Positions 37,724 through 44,385 of a DNA stretch of 44,385 nucleotides are shown one piece after another. The DNA is from Ignavibacteria bacterium (GTDB lineage: Bacteria > Bacteroidota > Ignavibacteria > Kapaibacteriales > Kapaibacteriaceae). The stretch's first letter is position 1. Each line of letters starts with the position of its first letter. The DNA lies in assembly GCA_947459875.1 (NCBI GenBank), contig CANHFG010000010.1:1-44385 (forward strand). The letters are read 5' to 3'. The notes below the pieces were generated by a model. It did no database searches, had not been told where the DNA came from, and was given only the letters and a program-made list of their open reading frames with translations. The position numbers were made by a program, and so were the translations under genes.

Positions 37724-38319
37724 CCGAAACACTGCGACAGATATGTTCGAGCTCGATCAGTGTCAACGGTGCTCTGATTCTCACCAGCGATCAGCTTGCT
37801 TCGATGTCCGAAGAGGATGCCGAAGATATTCGTGAGGAGTTCGGCACGCACGCGCTGCTTCGCCTGCCTGATCATGAGGTCACCTTTTATGAATGGCTGC
37901 GCACAGGTGATCCCGCCGTTTGGACCGACCTGTGGGGCGACGAAGCACAGGCCCCTTACCTTGTTTCGATGACCTATCTCAAGGACTTCGTCGGTGCCAT
38001 CGGAAAAGGGGCTTTCCTGATCTGTGATCTGCAGACGCAGGATAACTACTTCTTCACGCCTGATATGCTCCTGGAAAAGGAATCGACGGCATTCGTTGCT
38101 GCCGTGCGTGAGCGATTCATTGGCGGTGGTACGCTTACCGTTGAGCAAGCGCTGACGGTGGAGATCTCCGCAGGTCCGGTCGACATATGGCACTTTGCCT
38201 TTCTGCGCGGCATTGATCTGCAGCGCGCAAAGAAGGCAGTAGACTCATTGGTCGATGATCGCATCATCGTGCACGTGCCGTCGGCCGAACACTTATCGAC
38301 CTACTTTGACGTGGGCTAG
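37720..38319 (+). CDS. Unrecognised 199-aa soluble protein
   Basis: I do not recognise a family. The ATG at 37720 overlaps the yfhO stop (ATGA) and is preferred over the track start at 37684. The protein is acidic, without signal peptide or membrane helix. It has conserved-looking aromatic patches (EVTFYEWLRTGDPAVWTDLWG, FLICDLQTQDNYFF, VDIWHFAFLRGIDLQRAKKAVDSLVDDRIIVHVPS). The tail resembles a small helix-turn-helix or winged element (DLQRAKKAVDSLVDDRIIVHV), but this is only an impression. It sits 5 bases before lysC, so all three genes are probably one transcript. Confidence 0.8.
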   Translation: MTETLRQICSSSISVNGALILTSDQLASMSEEDAEDIREEFGTHALLRLPDHEVTFYEWLRTGDPAVWTDLWGDEAQAPYLVSMTYLKDFVGAIGKGAFLICDLQTQDNYFFTPDMLLEKESTAFVAAVRERFIGGGTLTVEQALTVEISAGPVDIWHFAFLRGIDLQRAKKAVDSLVDDRIIVHVPSAEHLSTYFDVG

Positions 38320-38324
38320 GCCGA

Positions 38325-39644
38325 ATGATCGTTGCAAAATTCGGTGGCACATCGGTAGCTGACGCAGCAGCCCTGCGCCAGGTACAGGCAGTTGTTTCGA
38401 GCATGGCGGATGAGCCGGGCGGTGTGATCGTAGTCCTCTCAGCAACTGCTGGCACAACATCAAGGCTTCTCGACATTGCGCGAAGAGCCGGCAGTGGCGA
38501 ACCGTTCGAAGGTGATCTGTCAGACCTCCTTCAACGTCACCAGAATATCGCCACCGAGCTAACAGGCAATGCCGACTGTGTTGCCGATCTCGTGTCGGCC
38601 TGCCGCGAGTTTGCCCATGCCGTAGCTGAGCTCGGCGAGTGGAATGATGCAACACTCGATGCGTTCTGCGCCTTTGGTGAGCTACTGAGCACGACGATCT
38701 ACCATGCCTTTCGTCGCTCATCCGGATTAGCAAGTAGCTTCGTTGATGCCCGCAGGCTCATTGCCACAGACGACCGTTATCAGAATGCAAGCGTCGATCA
38801 CGCAGGCACGCATGTTCGCTGCAGTGCTGAACTTCTTGGAGTCTGCTCAACGGGCAACGTCATCGTCACCCAGGGCTTTATCGCGTCGAATCATGCCGGC
38901 ATGACCACAACACTCGGACGCGGCGGCTCGGACTATTCGGCCGCGATCATTGGTGCTTGCATTTTGGCACGTCAGATCAGGATCTACACGGATGTCAGCG
39001 GCGTATTCACCTGCGATCCGCGGCTCGTTCCGACCGCTCTGCCGTTACGGTCGATCGGCTTCGATGAGATGCGCGACATGGCATCGTATGGGGCGAAGGT
39101 GCTTCATCCTGATACGCTTCTTCCCGCCGTCAGTGCCTCGATCCCGGTGTATGTACTCAACACTTTTCGTCCTGATGACCGCGGCACCTGCATCACCGAC
39201 CAGATCGTGACGCACTCCGAGCCACGCGGAGTATCTGTGCTTAACGATGTTCTGAAGCTCACCGTGAGACGTGAGATCGGAACGTTGATCGCGCAGAACG
39301 AGCTCGTCTCCTCCAGTATCGTTCTTACGATCTCCTCGAAAGACACGATGACAATCTGTGTTCACGCCAGCACCGCCCAGTCGCGCTCTGCGGTCGACGC
39401 GATTGCGCACGCACATGAGGTTCGAACTGTTCCGCAAAGCATTGTCGCCGTCACCGGACAGCACATGTCAGATGCGAACACCGTTGCAGATGTGAGCCGC
39501 TGCTTCGCCGCCGGCACCGACACGGCGCAGATCTGCGTCGTGTCGGATACCTGCGTGATCGGGATCGTAGAGCGTGACGACGCACACGCCTGTGTGCGCA
39601 GCCTTCACGAGATGGTTATTCGTCGACAAGGCCCAGGCGAATAG
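38325..39644 (+). CDS. lysC: Aspartate kinase
   Basis: A 439-aa monofunctional aspartokinase that phosphorylates L-aspartate, the first step to lysine, threonine and methionine. Motifs: VAKFGGTSVADAAALRQV (ATP/aspartate site), TTTLGRGGSDYSAAIIGA (phosphate loop), YTDVSGVFTCDPRLVP, and FDEMRDMASYGAKVLHPDTLLPA. The last 160 residues carry two ACT-like units (LKLTVRREIGTLI... and SIVAVTGQHMSDANTVADVSRCFAAG), where amino-acid feedback inhibitors normally bind. No homoserine dehydrogenase domain is fused. Isoform assignment (lysC or thrA-like) cannot be decided by eye. The 3' end overlaps plsY by 29 bases on the opposite strand. Confidence 0.93.
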   Translation: MIVAKFGGTSVADAAALRQVQAVVSSMADEPGGVIVVLSATAGTTSRLLDIARRAGSGEPFEGDLSDLLQRHQNIATELTGNADCVADLVSACREFAHAVAELGEWNDATLDAFCAFGELLSTTIYHAFRRSSGLASSFVDARRLIATDDRYQNASVDHAGTHVRCSAELLGVCSTGNVIVTQGFIASNHAGMTTTLGRGGSDYSAAIIGACILARQIRIYTDVSGVFTCDPRLVPTALPLRSIGFDEMRDMASYGAKVLHPDTLLPAVSASIPVYVLNTFRPDDRGTCITDQIVTHSEPRGVSVLNDVLKLTVRREIGTLIAQNELVSSSIVLTISSKDTMTICVHASTAQSRSAVDAIAHAHEVRTVPQSIVAVTGQHMSDANTVADVSRCFAAGTDTAQICVVSDTCVIGIVERDDAHACVRSLHEMVIRRQGPGE

Positions 39645-40248
39645 CCTCGCGGACAGCTCCAATGTGACGAAGGAAGAGAACGAACGATACGCCGGTAACG
39701 GCAAGTCGGAACTCCGTCACATCGGCGCAATCCACGAACATCGTCGCCCGCAGGGTGCTGTTGGGCAAACTCCAGGCCAGAACTGCCGTGGCGATAATGC
39801 CGGACATTGACGCGATGTGTACCTGACGACGGATCACATAGTTGCCCGTCAGATAGCCAAGAATCCAGAAGACGAGTGGCAGCGGATTCATCGCCGTAAG
39901 GCATCCGGTAGCAGTTGCAAGCCCCCGACCACCATCGAACTTCAGGAAGATCGAGTAGTTGTGTCCCAGCACCACGCCGACCGCAGCCCATGCCGTTGCT
40001 GCGAAGTACGATCCGTGAAAGTACTGTGCAAGAACAACGATGATAGCCCCTTTGGCCATGTCCGCAAGCATCACACCGATGCCGGCCACTTTGCTCTGAC
40101 TTACGTCGTACAGATTACGAGCACCGACGTTGCCCGTTCCCTCCGTCCGTATGTCCGTGCCGGCAGTCAGTCGGCGAACGATCCACGCCGTTGGAATTGA
40201 GCCAATGACGTATGCCACGGCCGCTATTGCGAGTAACCCCAGATTCAT
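39616..40248 (-). CDS. plsY: Glycerol-3-phosphate acyltransferase PlsY
   Basis: A 210-aa inner-membrane enzyme that uses acyl-phosphate to acylate sn-glycerol-3-phosphate, the first step of phospholipid synthesis. The three family motifs are seen: YVIGSIPTAWIVRRLTAGTDIRTEGTGNVGARNLYD (SIPTA...GSGNxGxTN in most relatives), VGVVLGHNYSIFLKFDGGRGLATATG, and a weaker third one near the C-terminus. Five to six transmembrane segments are visible. The ATG overlaps the stop of the ABC permease (ATGA). PlsX, the partner that makes acyl-phosphate, is not in the window. Confidence 0.93.
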   Translation of the reverse strand: MNLGLLAIAAVAYVIGSIPTAWIVRRLTAGTDIRTEGTGNVGARNLYDVSQSKVAGIGVMLADMAKGAIIVVLAQYFHGSYFAATAWAAVGVVLGHNYSIFLKFDGGRGLATATGCLTAMNPLPLVFWILGYLTGNYVIRRQVHIASMSGIIATAVLAWSLPNSTLRATMFVDCADVTEFRLAVTGVSFVLFLRHIGAVREAIRLGLVDE

Positions 40249-41114
40249 GCTTTCCCCTTGAGAATGCGCAGTTGAATGAGTGAAACAGCCATCAGGATAA
40301 TGAAGATGAGGTATGCGATGGCACTGGCATACCCCATCGAGTCAGATTGTTCAAATGCCTGGTGATAAACCTCGTAGACGAGTGTCGAGGTAGCACCCAG
40401 TGGTCCGCCCTTGGTCATAATGTAAACTTCCACGAAGATCTGAAAGCTCTTTATGCTGTTGATTACGACAACAAAAAGTAATGTAGGGCGCAGCATAGGA
40501 AGCGTAAGTCGACGAAACTGTTGCCAGCGCGAAGCGCCCACAAGTTCAGCCGATTCATAGATGTCGGCCGAAATAGACTCCATCCCGGCCAGGAACAGCA
40601 CCATGTAGTAGCCAGCAGAGATCCAGACGTCCATGGCCATGATCGCCGGAAGGGCCGTACCGGGATGTAAAAGCCAGCCATCGGCCGGATACCCGATGCC
40701 CATCATGGCACAGATGACGTTCACGTACCCGTCCCGGGCGTAGAGGTTTGTAAAGACCAGGGCGATCACGACCAATGAGGTCACCGACGGGAGGAAGAAC
40801 GATGCCCGAAAGAATGATGCCAGCCGAGGAGTGCTCTGCCGCACAGCCACGGCAAGCGCAATTGCAAGTGCCGTGGTGATCGGTACGGTTCCAAAGGTGA
40901 AGATCACCGTGTTGGTCATAGCATTCCAGAAATCCTTGTCCTGAAATGCCTGTCGATAGTTATCCAGTCCGATAAAGGTCATCCGGTTGGTCAGCGTCTC
41001 GTAGTCGCTCAGACTGAGCAGCAGCGCATAGGCCAGCGGATACAGCCAGAAGATCACAAACGTCACCAGCCACGGGGCGAGCAGCGTCCAGGTGTAAACC
41101 GTCTGCTTACGCAC
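40245..41114 (-). CDS. Sugar-type ABC transporter permease (MalF/UgpA-like), orphan
   Basis: A 289-aa inner-membrane permease of the carbohydrate-uptake-1 type. A hydrophobic start (YTWTLLAPWLVTFVIFWLYPLAYALLLSLSDYE) is followed by the MalF-like segment FIGLDNYRQAFQDKDFWNAMTNTVIFT. The EAA loop YESAELVGASRWQQFRRLTLPMLRP lies toward the C-terminus. The track start at 41309 is in maf. The GTG at 41114 is chosen because AGGGGG precedes it, it overlaps the maf stop by 8 bases, and it gives the family length. No solute-binding protein, second permease or ATPase gene is seen in the window, so partners must be elsewhere. Substrate unknown. Confidence 0.9.
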   Translation of the reverse strand: MRKQTVYTWTLLAPWLVTFVIFWLYPLAYALLLSLSDYETLTNRMTFIGLDNYRQAFQDKDFWNAMTNTVIFTFGTVPITTALAIALAVAVRQSTPRLASFFRASFFLPSVTSLVVIALVFTNLYARDGYVNVICAMMGIGYPADGWLLHPGTALPAIMAMDVWISAGYYMVLFLAGMESISADIYESAELVGASRWQQFRRLTLPMLRPTLLFVVVINSIKSFQIFVEVYIMTKGGPLGATSTLVYEVYHQAFEQSDSMGYASAIAYLIFIILMAVSLIQLRILKGKA

Positions 41115-41730
41115 CGTGCGCCCCCTGAACAAGAGCGCGGAGCTCTGTGTACAGAAGTTCAAGCGGTAGCCCAACGATCGTGTAGTAACAGCCTTCGACG
41201 CGCGACACGAAAACGGCACCAAAGTCATCCTGAATGCCGTAGGCCCCTGCTTTGTCAAGGGGCGAACCAGAAGCCACGTACGCATCGATCTCCGCATCGG
41301 AGAGTTCACGGAATGTCACCCGTGTTGCTCTGGATGCCCTGCGCTGTCCCAGTCCCTTTCCTCTTGCGACGAGAGCAAGACCGGTGTGCACGGTGTGCGT
41401 GCGACCACTAAGACGCCTGAGCATGTCGGCAGCCTCGGCCGCATCGGCAGGCTTGTTCAGCACCGTATCGTCGAGAACGACCGTTGTGTCGGAACCAATA
41501 ACGATCACATCACCATCGACCATTTCACTGCCGCGCATCGCCTTGCGATAGGCAAGCTCCTGGACGTATTCATGCGATGGGATGGACGTATCCAGTGCAT
41601 CCTCGTCGATGCTCGGGACGACGCTGCTAAAGGAAAACCCAACATGCCGCATAAGTGCCTGGCGGCGTGGAGACTGAGAGGCGAGGACCAGCGGCACCGG
41701 CAGGTGCAGAAGGTCATTCAGGACAATCAT
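41107..41730 (-). CDS. maf: Maf/YhdE-family nucleoside triphosphate pyrophosphatase
   Basis: A 207-aa house-cleaning enzyme that hydrolyses non-canonical or ordinary NTPs (dTTP, UTP, CTP, or modified ones) to monophosphates. Motifs: PLVLASQSPRRQALMRHVGF (N-terminal signature), SIDEDA, VIGSDTTVVLDDTVLNKPADAAEAADMLRRLSGRTHTVHTGLAL, and ASGSPLDKAGAYGIQDDFGAVFVSRVEGCYYTIVGLPLELL. All key acidic and Arg residues seem present. The subtype (YhdE or YceF substrate preference) cannot be decided by eye. It is followed by the ABC permease with overlapping ends and preceded by a 48-base gap with a small repeat. Confidence 0.94.
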   Translation of the reverse strand: MIVLNDLLHLPVPLVLASQSPRRQALMRHVGFSFSSVVPSIDEDALDTSIPSHEYVQELAYRKAMRGSEMVDGDVIVIGSDTTVVLDDTVLNKPADAAEAADMLRRLSGRTHTVHTGLALVARGKGLGQRRASRATRVTFRELSDAEIDAYVASGSPLDKAGAYGIQDDFGAVFVSRVEGCYYTIVGLPLELLYTELRALVQGAHGA

Positions 41731-41743
41731 GGTGCTACGAACA

Positions 41744-41769
41744 TACCGACCGACGGTCGATATACCGAC
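41744..41769 (-). repeat. Short TACCGAC repeats before maf
   Basis: TACCGAC occurs at 41744-41750 and again at 41763-41769 (19-base period). Between and overlapping them is the inverted repeat CGACC-GAC-GGTCG (41747-41759). It sits in the 48-base gpx-maf gap and could be an operator or a minor hairpin. No promoter is seen. Confidence 0.35.
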
Positions 41770-41778
41770 GGATAAATC

Positions 41779-42312
41779 TTACTTGCCAAGCGCAGACTCG
41801 ATCGCTGAAATCACATCGCTGGATGAAGGATCGACCCGACTGCCAAAGCGAGCCACAAGAGCTCCGTCCTTGCCGACAAGAAACTTCTCAAAGTTCCAGT
41901 CGATTTCTCCTGCTAGCGAGGGGTTCCCTCCGCCGGACGTCAGGAATTCAAACAGCGGCGCCTTCGAGGATCCCTTCACGACAACCTTGCTGAACATCGG
42001 GAACGTCACGTCGTACTTCGTTGTGCAGAACGTCTTGATCTCCTCGTCGGTCCCGGGCTCTTGCGCACCAAAGTCATTCGCCGGAAATCCGAGAATGACC
42101 AGCCCTTTATCCTTGTACGTCCGATAGAGCTTTTCCAGAGGGGCATATTGCTTGGTATGCCCACAGAAGGAGGCGACATTAACGATGAGGACGACGTTGC
42201 CCTTGTATGTAGATAGGTCGACCGCGGTACCGTCGATCGACCGTACCGAGAAGTCGTGCAGTGAAGTTGCCATGGAGGTCATAAGTGCTAGTGAGAGGAT
42301 GAGAGTTTTCAT
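41779..42312 (-). CDS. Glutathione peroxidase-type thiol peroxidase, exported
   Basis: A 177-aa Cys-GPx. A signal-like N-terminus (MKTLILSLALMTSMATS) suggests periplasmic placement. The catalytic tetrad is complete: Cys50 (NVASFCGHT), Gln84 (FPANDFGAQEPG), Trp139 and Asn140 (EIDWNFEKFLV). The active-site codon is TGC for Cys, not a UGA selenocysteine. The F-x-x-x-W-N-F-x-K-F segment is present. Such enzymes usually take electrons from thioredoxin rather than glutathione. The ATG overlaps the mnmM stop (ATGA), so it is coupled to the tRNA-modification genes upstream. Confidence 0.93.
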   Translation of the reverse strand: MKTLILSLALMTSMATSLHDFSVRSIDGTAVDLSTYKGNVVLIVNVASFCGHTKQYAPLEKLYRTYKDKGLVILGFPANDFGAQEPGTDEEIKTFCTTKYDVTFPMFSKVVVKGSSKAPLFEFLTSGGGNPSLAGEIDWNFEKFLVGKDGALVARFGSRVDPSSSDVISAIESALGK

Positions 42313-42899
42313 GCCTGGATTCCGTTATGAGATGCCGCATAAACAGCAAAGACTACCGGAGGATTCCCACTTTGATTCACAAACTGCAGCCGAAGGCAGC
42401 TGAAGCGATCCTGGGCGAGCTCGGCCAGGTAGCTTTCCACCGATTCACGTTCGGCCCTGCCCTCGGGGTGTGAGTAGCATACCACCGTCAGTAGTCCACC
42501 CGGCATGAGTAGCTCGAGAGCCTGTCGTATGGCGGCCATTGTGGTGGAGACCTTCGTTGTCAGCTCTTTTTCTCCACCAGGCAGATAACCCAGGTTAAAG
42601 GTGACCGCTCTGATCGCCCCTTGATGACGGGGCTCTATGTGTTGGCGCATTGTCTCGTGTCCAGCCAGCAACAGACGGACGTTTCCAATGCCCTCGCCGA
42701 GCCGCACGCGTGCCACATCAAGCGCCACTTGCTGAATGTCAAAGCCGTACACCATGCCTGAATGGCCAACGCATTCGGCAAGCAGCTGCGTATCCCAACC
42801 ATTGCCGACCGTTGCATCAATGACAACGTCTCCGGAGCGCACATTACTGCGAAGCAATCGGTGAACAGATGTGATGGCGTTCTCGGTGTTCTGTTTCAT
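42309..42899 (-). CDS. mnmM: tRNA nm5(s2)U34 methyltransferase-like protein (MnmM/YtqB family)
   Basis: A 196-aa class I SAM methyltransferase of the YtqB/MnmM (rRNA_methylase PF06962-like) family. B. subtilis MnmM, as I recall, methylates nm5s2U34 to mnm5s2U34. Motif I is VIDATVGNGWDTQLLAECVG, then VYGFDIQQVALDVARVRL, LLAGHETM, and the family hallmark VTFNLGYLPGGEKELTTK, followed by LLMPGGLLTVVCYSHPEGRAERESV. The ATG at 42899 overlaps the stop of the FAD oxidoreductase (ATGA). The track GTG at 42908 lies inside it. The neighbours (FAD oxidoreductase, TcdA) favour a tRNA-modification role. MnmC2- or MnmD-type methyltransferases are not seen in the window. Confidence 0.88.
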   Translation of the reverse strand: MKQNTENAITSVHRLLRSNVRSGDVVIDATVGNGWDTQLLAECVGHSGMVYGFDIQQVALDVARVRLGEGIGNVRLLLAGHETMRQHIEPRHQGAIRAVTFNLGYLPGGEKELTTKVSTTMAAIRQALELLMPGGLLTVVCYSHPEGRAERESVESYLAELAQDRFSCLRLQFVNQSGNPPVVFAVYAASHNGIQA

Positions 42900-43876
42900 C
42901 GGAACCACTTTTCGATGTTGATCTCAACGTCGGGCTCAGCCCCCTCCAGAACACAGGTAACAAGCTGTGAAGCAGCAAAAGGTCCCTGAAGCGCACCCTT
43001 GGTGCCAAGACCATTGAGAGTGTATCGACCTGGCAGCAGAGGATGCCTACCCACGAGCGGTCTCTTGTACTGCGTCGATGGTCTGATCGCCGCGCGCTGA
43101 CCGACGACCGTGATCTGGTGATCGAACATCTGCCGTGCCGCCGCCAGCAGGTCGTGGCGCGCCTGAAGGGTCGGCGCGGGATCGTGGTCATCCCAGTCAT
43201 GCGTCGCGCCGATACGATACCGATCAAAGCCCATGGGAAGTATCCACGTACCATTGGTCAGAATGTGATCGATATCAAGTCCCGGTATCGTGACATCAAG
43301 GATCTCTCCCTTGGATGGCTCGATGGGAAGCCACGACCAGTTCGGATCGTGCATCGCCCGGTAGCCCGTGCAGTCGATCACCGCCGACGCTCCGGCCGCA
43401 TCAGGCGTCCAGTCAACAGCCGAACGCATCATCGAGATCAACAGCGGAATATCGATCGTGATCACATTACCATGCTGCATGCCGCCGTAAGGATACCGCA
43501 CGCCGTCGACCACTCCCGGCACGATCGGCGTAACGGCAAAGGGCGCAAGCTCCCCCGCACGATTGCGCCGATGGAACCAATCCTGCATGGACGCGTCACG
43601 GAAGACCCGGCGAAGCGTCCACTCGCGCTGCAGCTGCACACTGAAATGCTGTTCAATCTCCGCATACGTTGCCCGTGCCTGCTCCATGAGCAGCTCGCCA
43701 CGCCAGGTGGGCTTCAGGCGCTGACCCGTGATCGGCGTGATCATGCCCGCGGCAACGACAGAAGAGGTGTCGGACGACGTGTCATCCCAGGCACTGACGC
43801 GCACGCCACGCCGGATGAACTCCCAGGCTGCGAGCGCTCCGGCAAGCCCCATACCGACAATGTGTACCGAGGTCAT
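42896..43876 (-). CDS. FAD-dependent oxidoreductase, MnmC1-like
   Basis: A 326-aa DAO-type flavoenzyme. The Rossmann motif VHIVGMGLAGALAAWEFIRRGVRV opens the protein. SSVVAAGMITPITGQRLKP and RYPYGGMQHGNVITIDIPLL parallel the MnmC C-terminal oxidase (NRQGALYPLL, YPQGGWL...). The end GRYTLNGLGTKGALQGPFAASQLVTCVLEGAEPDVEINIEKWF mirrors the LGSRGL...APL stretch and C-terminus of that domain. MnmC1 removes the carboxymethyl group from cmnm5U34 to give nm5U34. The ATG at 43876 overlaps the tcdA stop (ATGA), and the stop overlaps the mnmM start. A glycine-oxidase/thiO-like role is the alternative. Confidence 0.78.
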   Translation of the reverse strand: MTSVHIVGMGLAGALAAWEFIRRGVRVSAWDDTSSDTSSVVAAGMITPITGQRLKPTWRGELLMEQARATYAEIEQHFSVQLQREWTLRRVFRDASMQDWFHRRNRAGELAPFAVTPIVPGVVDGVRYPYGGMQHGNVITIDIPLLISMMRSAVDWTPDAAGASAVIDCTGYRAMHDPNWSWLPIEPSKGEILDVTIPGLDIDHILTNGTWILPMGFDRYRIGATHDWDDHDPAPTLQARHDLLAAARQMFDHQITVVGQRAAIRPSTQYKRPLVGRHPLLPGRYTLNGLGTKGALQGPFAASQLVTCVLEGAEPDVEINIEKWFR

Positions 43877-44385
43877 ATCTCGCGTCCGGCAATCCCACGG
43901 ATCACCACGCTCGCGCACGCTGCACCGAAAGCAGCCGGCAGGTAGGGGGCTGTCCCGAAAGCCGAGCGTTTGAAGTTGGTACCATCGGTGTACATCAGAG
44001 AGTCATCATCGACCTCTTCGAGCGAATACACGGCTGTGATCCCCGTGCGAATACCGACACGATGAAGCCGCTTACGCACGAACCGTGCAAGACGGCATTT
44101 CTGGGAGTCTGCGATGTCGGCAATGCGGATCATCGAGGGGTCGACCTTACCACCTGCCCCCATAGAGCTGACGATGCGAAAGCCACGACGGTGGGCCTCG
44201 TGAAGCAGGGCTACCTTGGGTGCGAGCGAATCAATCGCATCGACGATGAAGTCGTACGAAGCCGAAAGCAACCGGTCCATACGGGCGGGCGTAACAAACT
44301 CCTGCATCGGGATGACGGCCAGCTCCGGATTGATGTCACGCAGCCGCGATCGCATCACCTCGATCTTGAGATGTCCCTCGGTAGA
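43873..44385 (-). CDS. tcdA: tRNA threonylcarbamoyladenosine dehydratase (5' end outside window)
   Basis: A partial ThiF/E1-like ATP-dependent dehydratase (TcdA, formerly CsdL/YgdL) that cyclises t6A37 of tRNA to ct6A. The frame runs from the window edge: STEGHLKIEVMRSRLRDINPE parallels the xxVGRPKVEVMxxRIxxINP stretch. It is followed by YDFIVDAIDSLAPKVALLHEAHRRGFRIVSSMGAGGKVDPSMI, then SQKCRLARFVRKRLHRVGIRTGITAVYSLEE and the C-terminal GTAPYLPAAFGAACASVVIRGIAG, all TcdA-like. The N-terminal nucleotide-binding loop lies beyond the window. Its stop is in an ATGA overlap with the FAD oxidoreductase. Confidence 0.92.
   Translation of the reverse strand, partial: STEGHLKIEVMRSRLRDINPELAVIPMQEFVTPARMDRLLSASYDFIVDAIDSLAPKVALLHEAHRRGFRIVSSMGAGGKVDPSMIRIADIADSQKCRLARFVRKRLHRVGIRTGITAVYSLEEVDDDSLMYTDGTNFKRSAFGTAPYLPAAFGAACASVVIRGIAGREI

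Noticed and set aside
42165-42167. Possible selenocysteine codon in the glutathione peroxidase
   Set aside because: The active-site codon is TGC (Cys); there is no in-frame UGA.

Overview
The window looks like a chromosomal segment from a GC-moderate member of the Bacteroidota/FCB group, most likely a Kapabacteria- or Ignavibacteria-like lineage (an inference; there is no 16S gene here). Four observations support this. Five proteins end in type IX secretion (T9SS) type-A-like sorting domains. Two places carry Bacteroidota-style promoters (TTTG-N19/20-TAnnTTTG), ahead of rpsT and ahead of the tRNA-secE operon. Shine-Dalgarno boxes (GGAGG and similar) precede many genes, which fits the deeper branches better than classical Bacteroidia. 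The window also has a DUF1800-DUF1501 pair and YfhO. There are no rRNA genes, IS elements, CRISPR arrays or prophage, and no gene-free gap exceeds 300 bases.

Layout. 1-3.3 kb (minus): a partial secreted FG-GAP/VCBS-repeat protein, then tRNA-Leu(UAA), and upstream of them a tight murQ-thioredoxin-like-dedA operon. 3.3-3.8 kb (plus): rpsT and tRNA-Arg(ACG), closed by a strong terminator. 3.8-7.7 kb (minus): a light/DNA-repair operon made of a 51-aa DUF2256 protein absent from the ORF track, a DASH-type cryptochrome/photolyase, an iron-sulfur bacterial photolyase and an acyltransferase. 7.7-11.1 kb (plus): a T9SS-exported PhoD-type phosphatase and a dicarboxylate/amino-acid:cation symporter. 11.1-15.2 kb (minus): two T9SS-exported proteins, one an unusual beta-helix/histidine-phosphatase fusion. 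15.3-27.3 kb (minus): the core expression operon tRNA-Tyr, tRNA-Gly, tRNA-Thr, tRNA-Trp, secE, nusG, rplK, rplA, rplJ, rplL, rpoB, rpoC, ending in a hairpin terminator.

27.3-29.1 kb: carA (minus) and a divergent HNH endonuclease (plus). 29.1-35.1 kb (minus): an operon of DUF1800, DUF1501 (Tat signal plus T9SS tail) and a large T9SS glycosidase-like protein. 35.2-39.6 kb (plus): YfhO-like membrane protein, an unrecognised 199-aa protein and aspartate kinase. 39.6-44.4 kb (minus): an overlapping gene train tcdA (partial), MnmC1-like FAD oxidoreductase, mnmM, glutathione peroxidase, maf, an orphan ABC permease and plsY.

The most interesting signals are: (1) the tcdA / FAD-oxidoreductase / mnmM train, with ATGA overlaps, which looks like a split MnmC-type route to mnm5-modified wobble uridine beside the ct6A dehydratase; (2) a dispersed heptamer AAGGGGC, hand-counted about 34 times on both strands against roughly 8 expected from base composition, including inverted pairs inside hairpins, reminiscent of DNA-uptake or Chi-like words; (3) the beta-helix/histidine-phosphatase/T9SS fusion; (4) the DUF2256 plus two-photolyase operon. 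All counts were made by eye and need computation.
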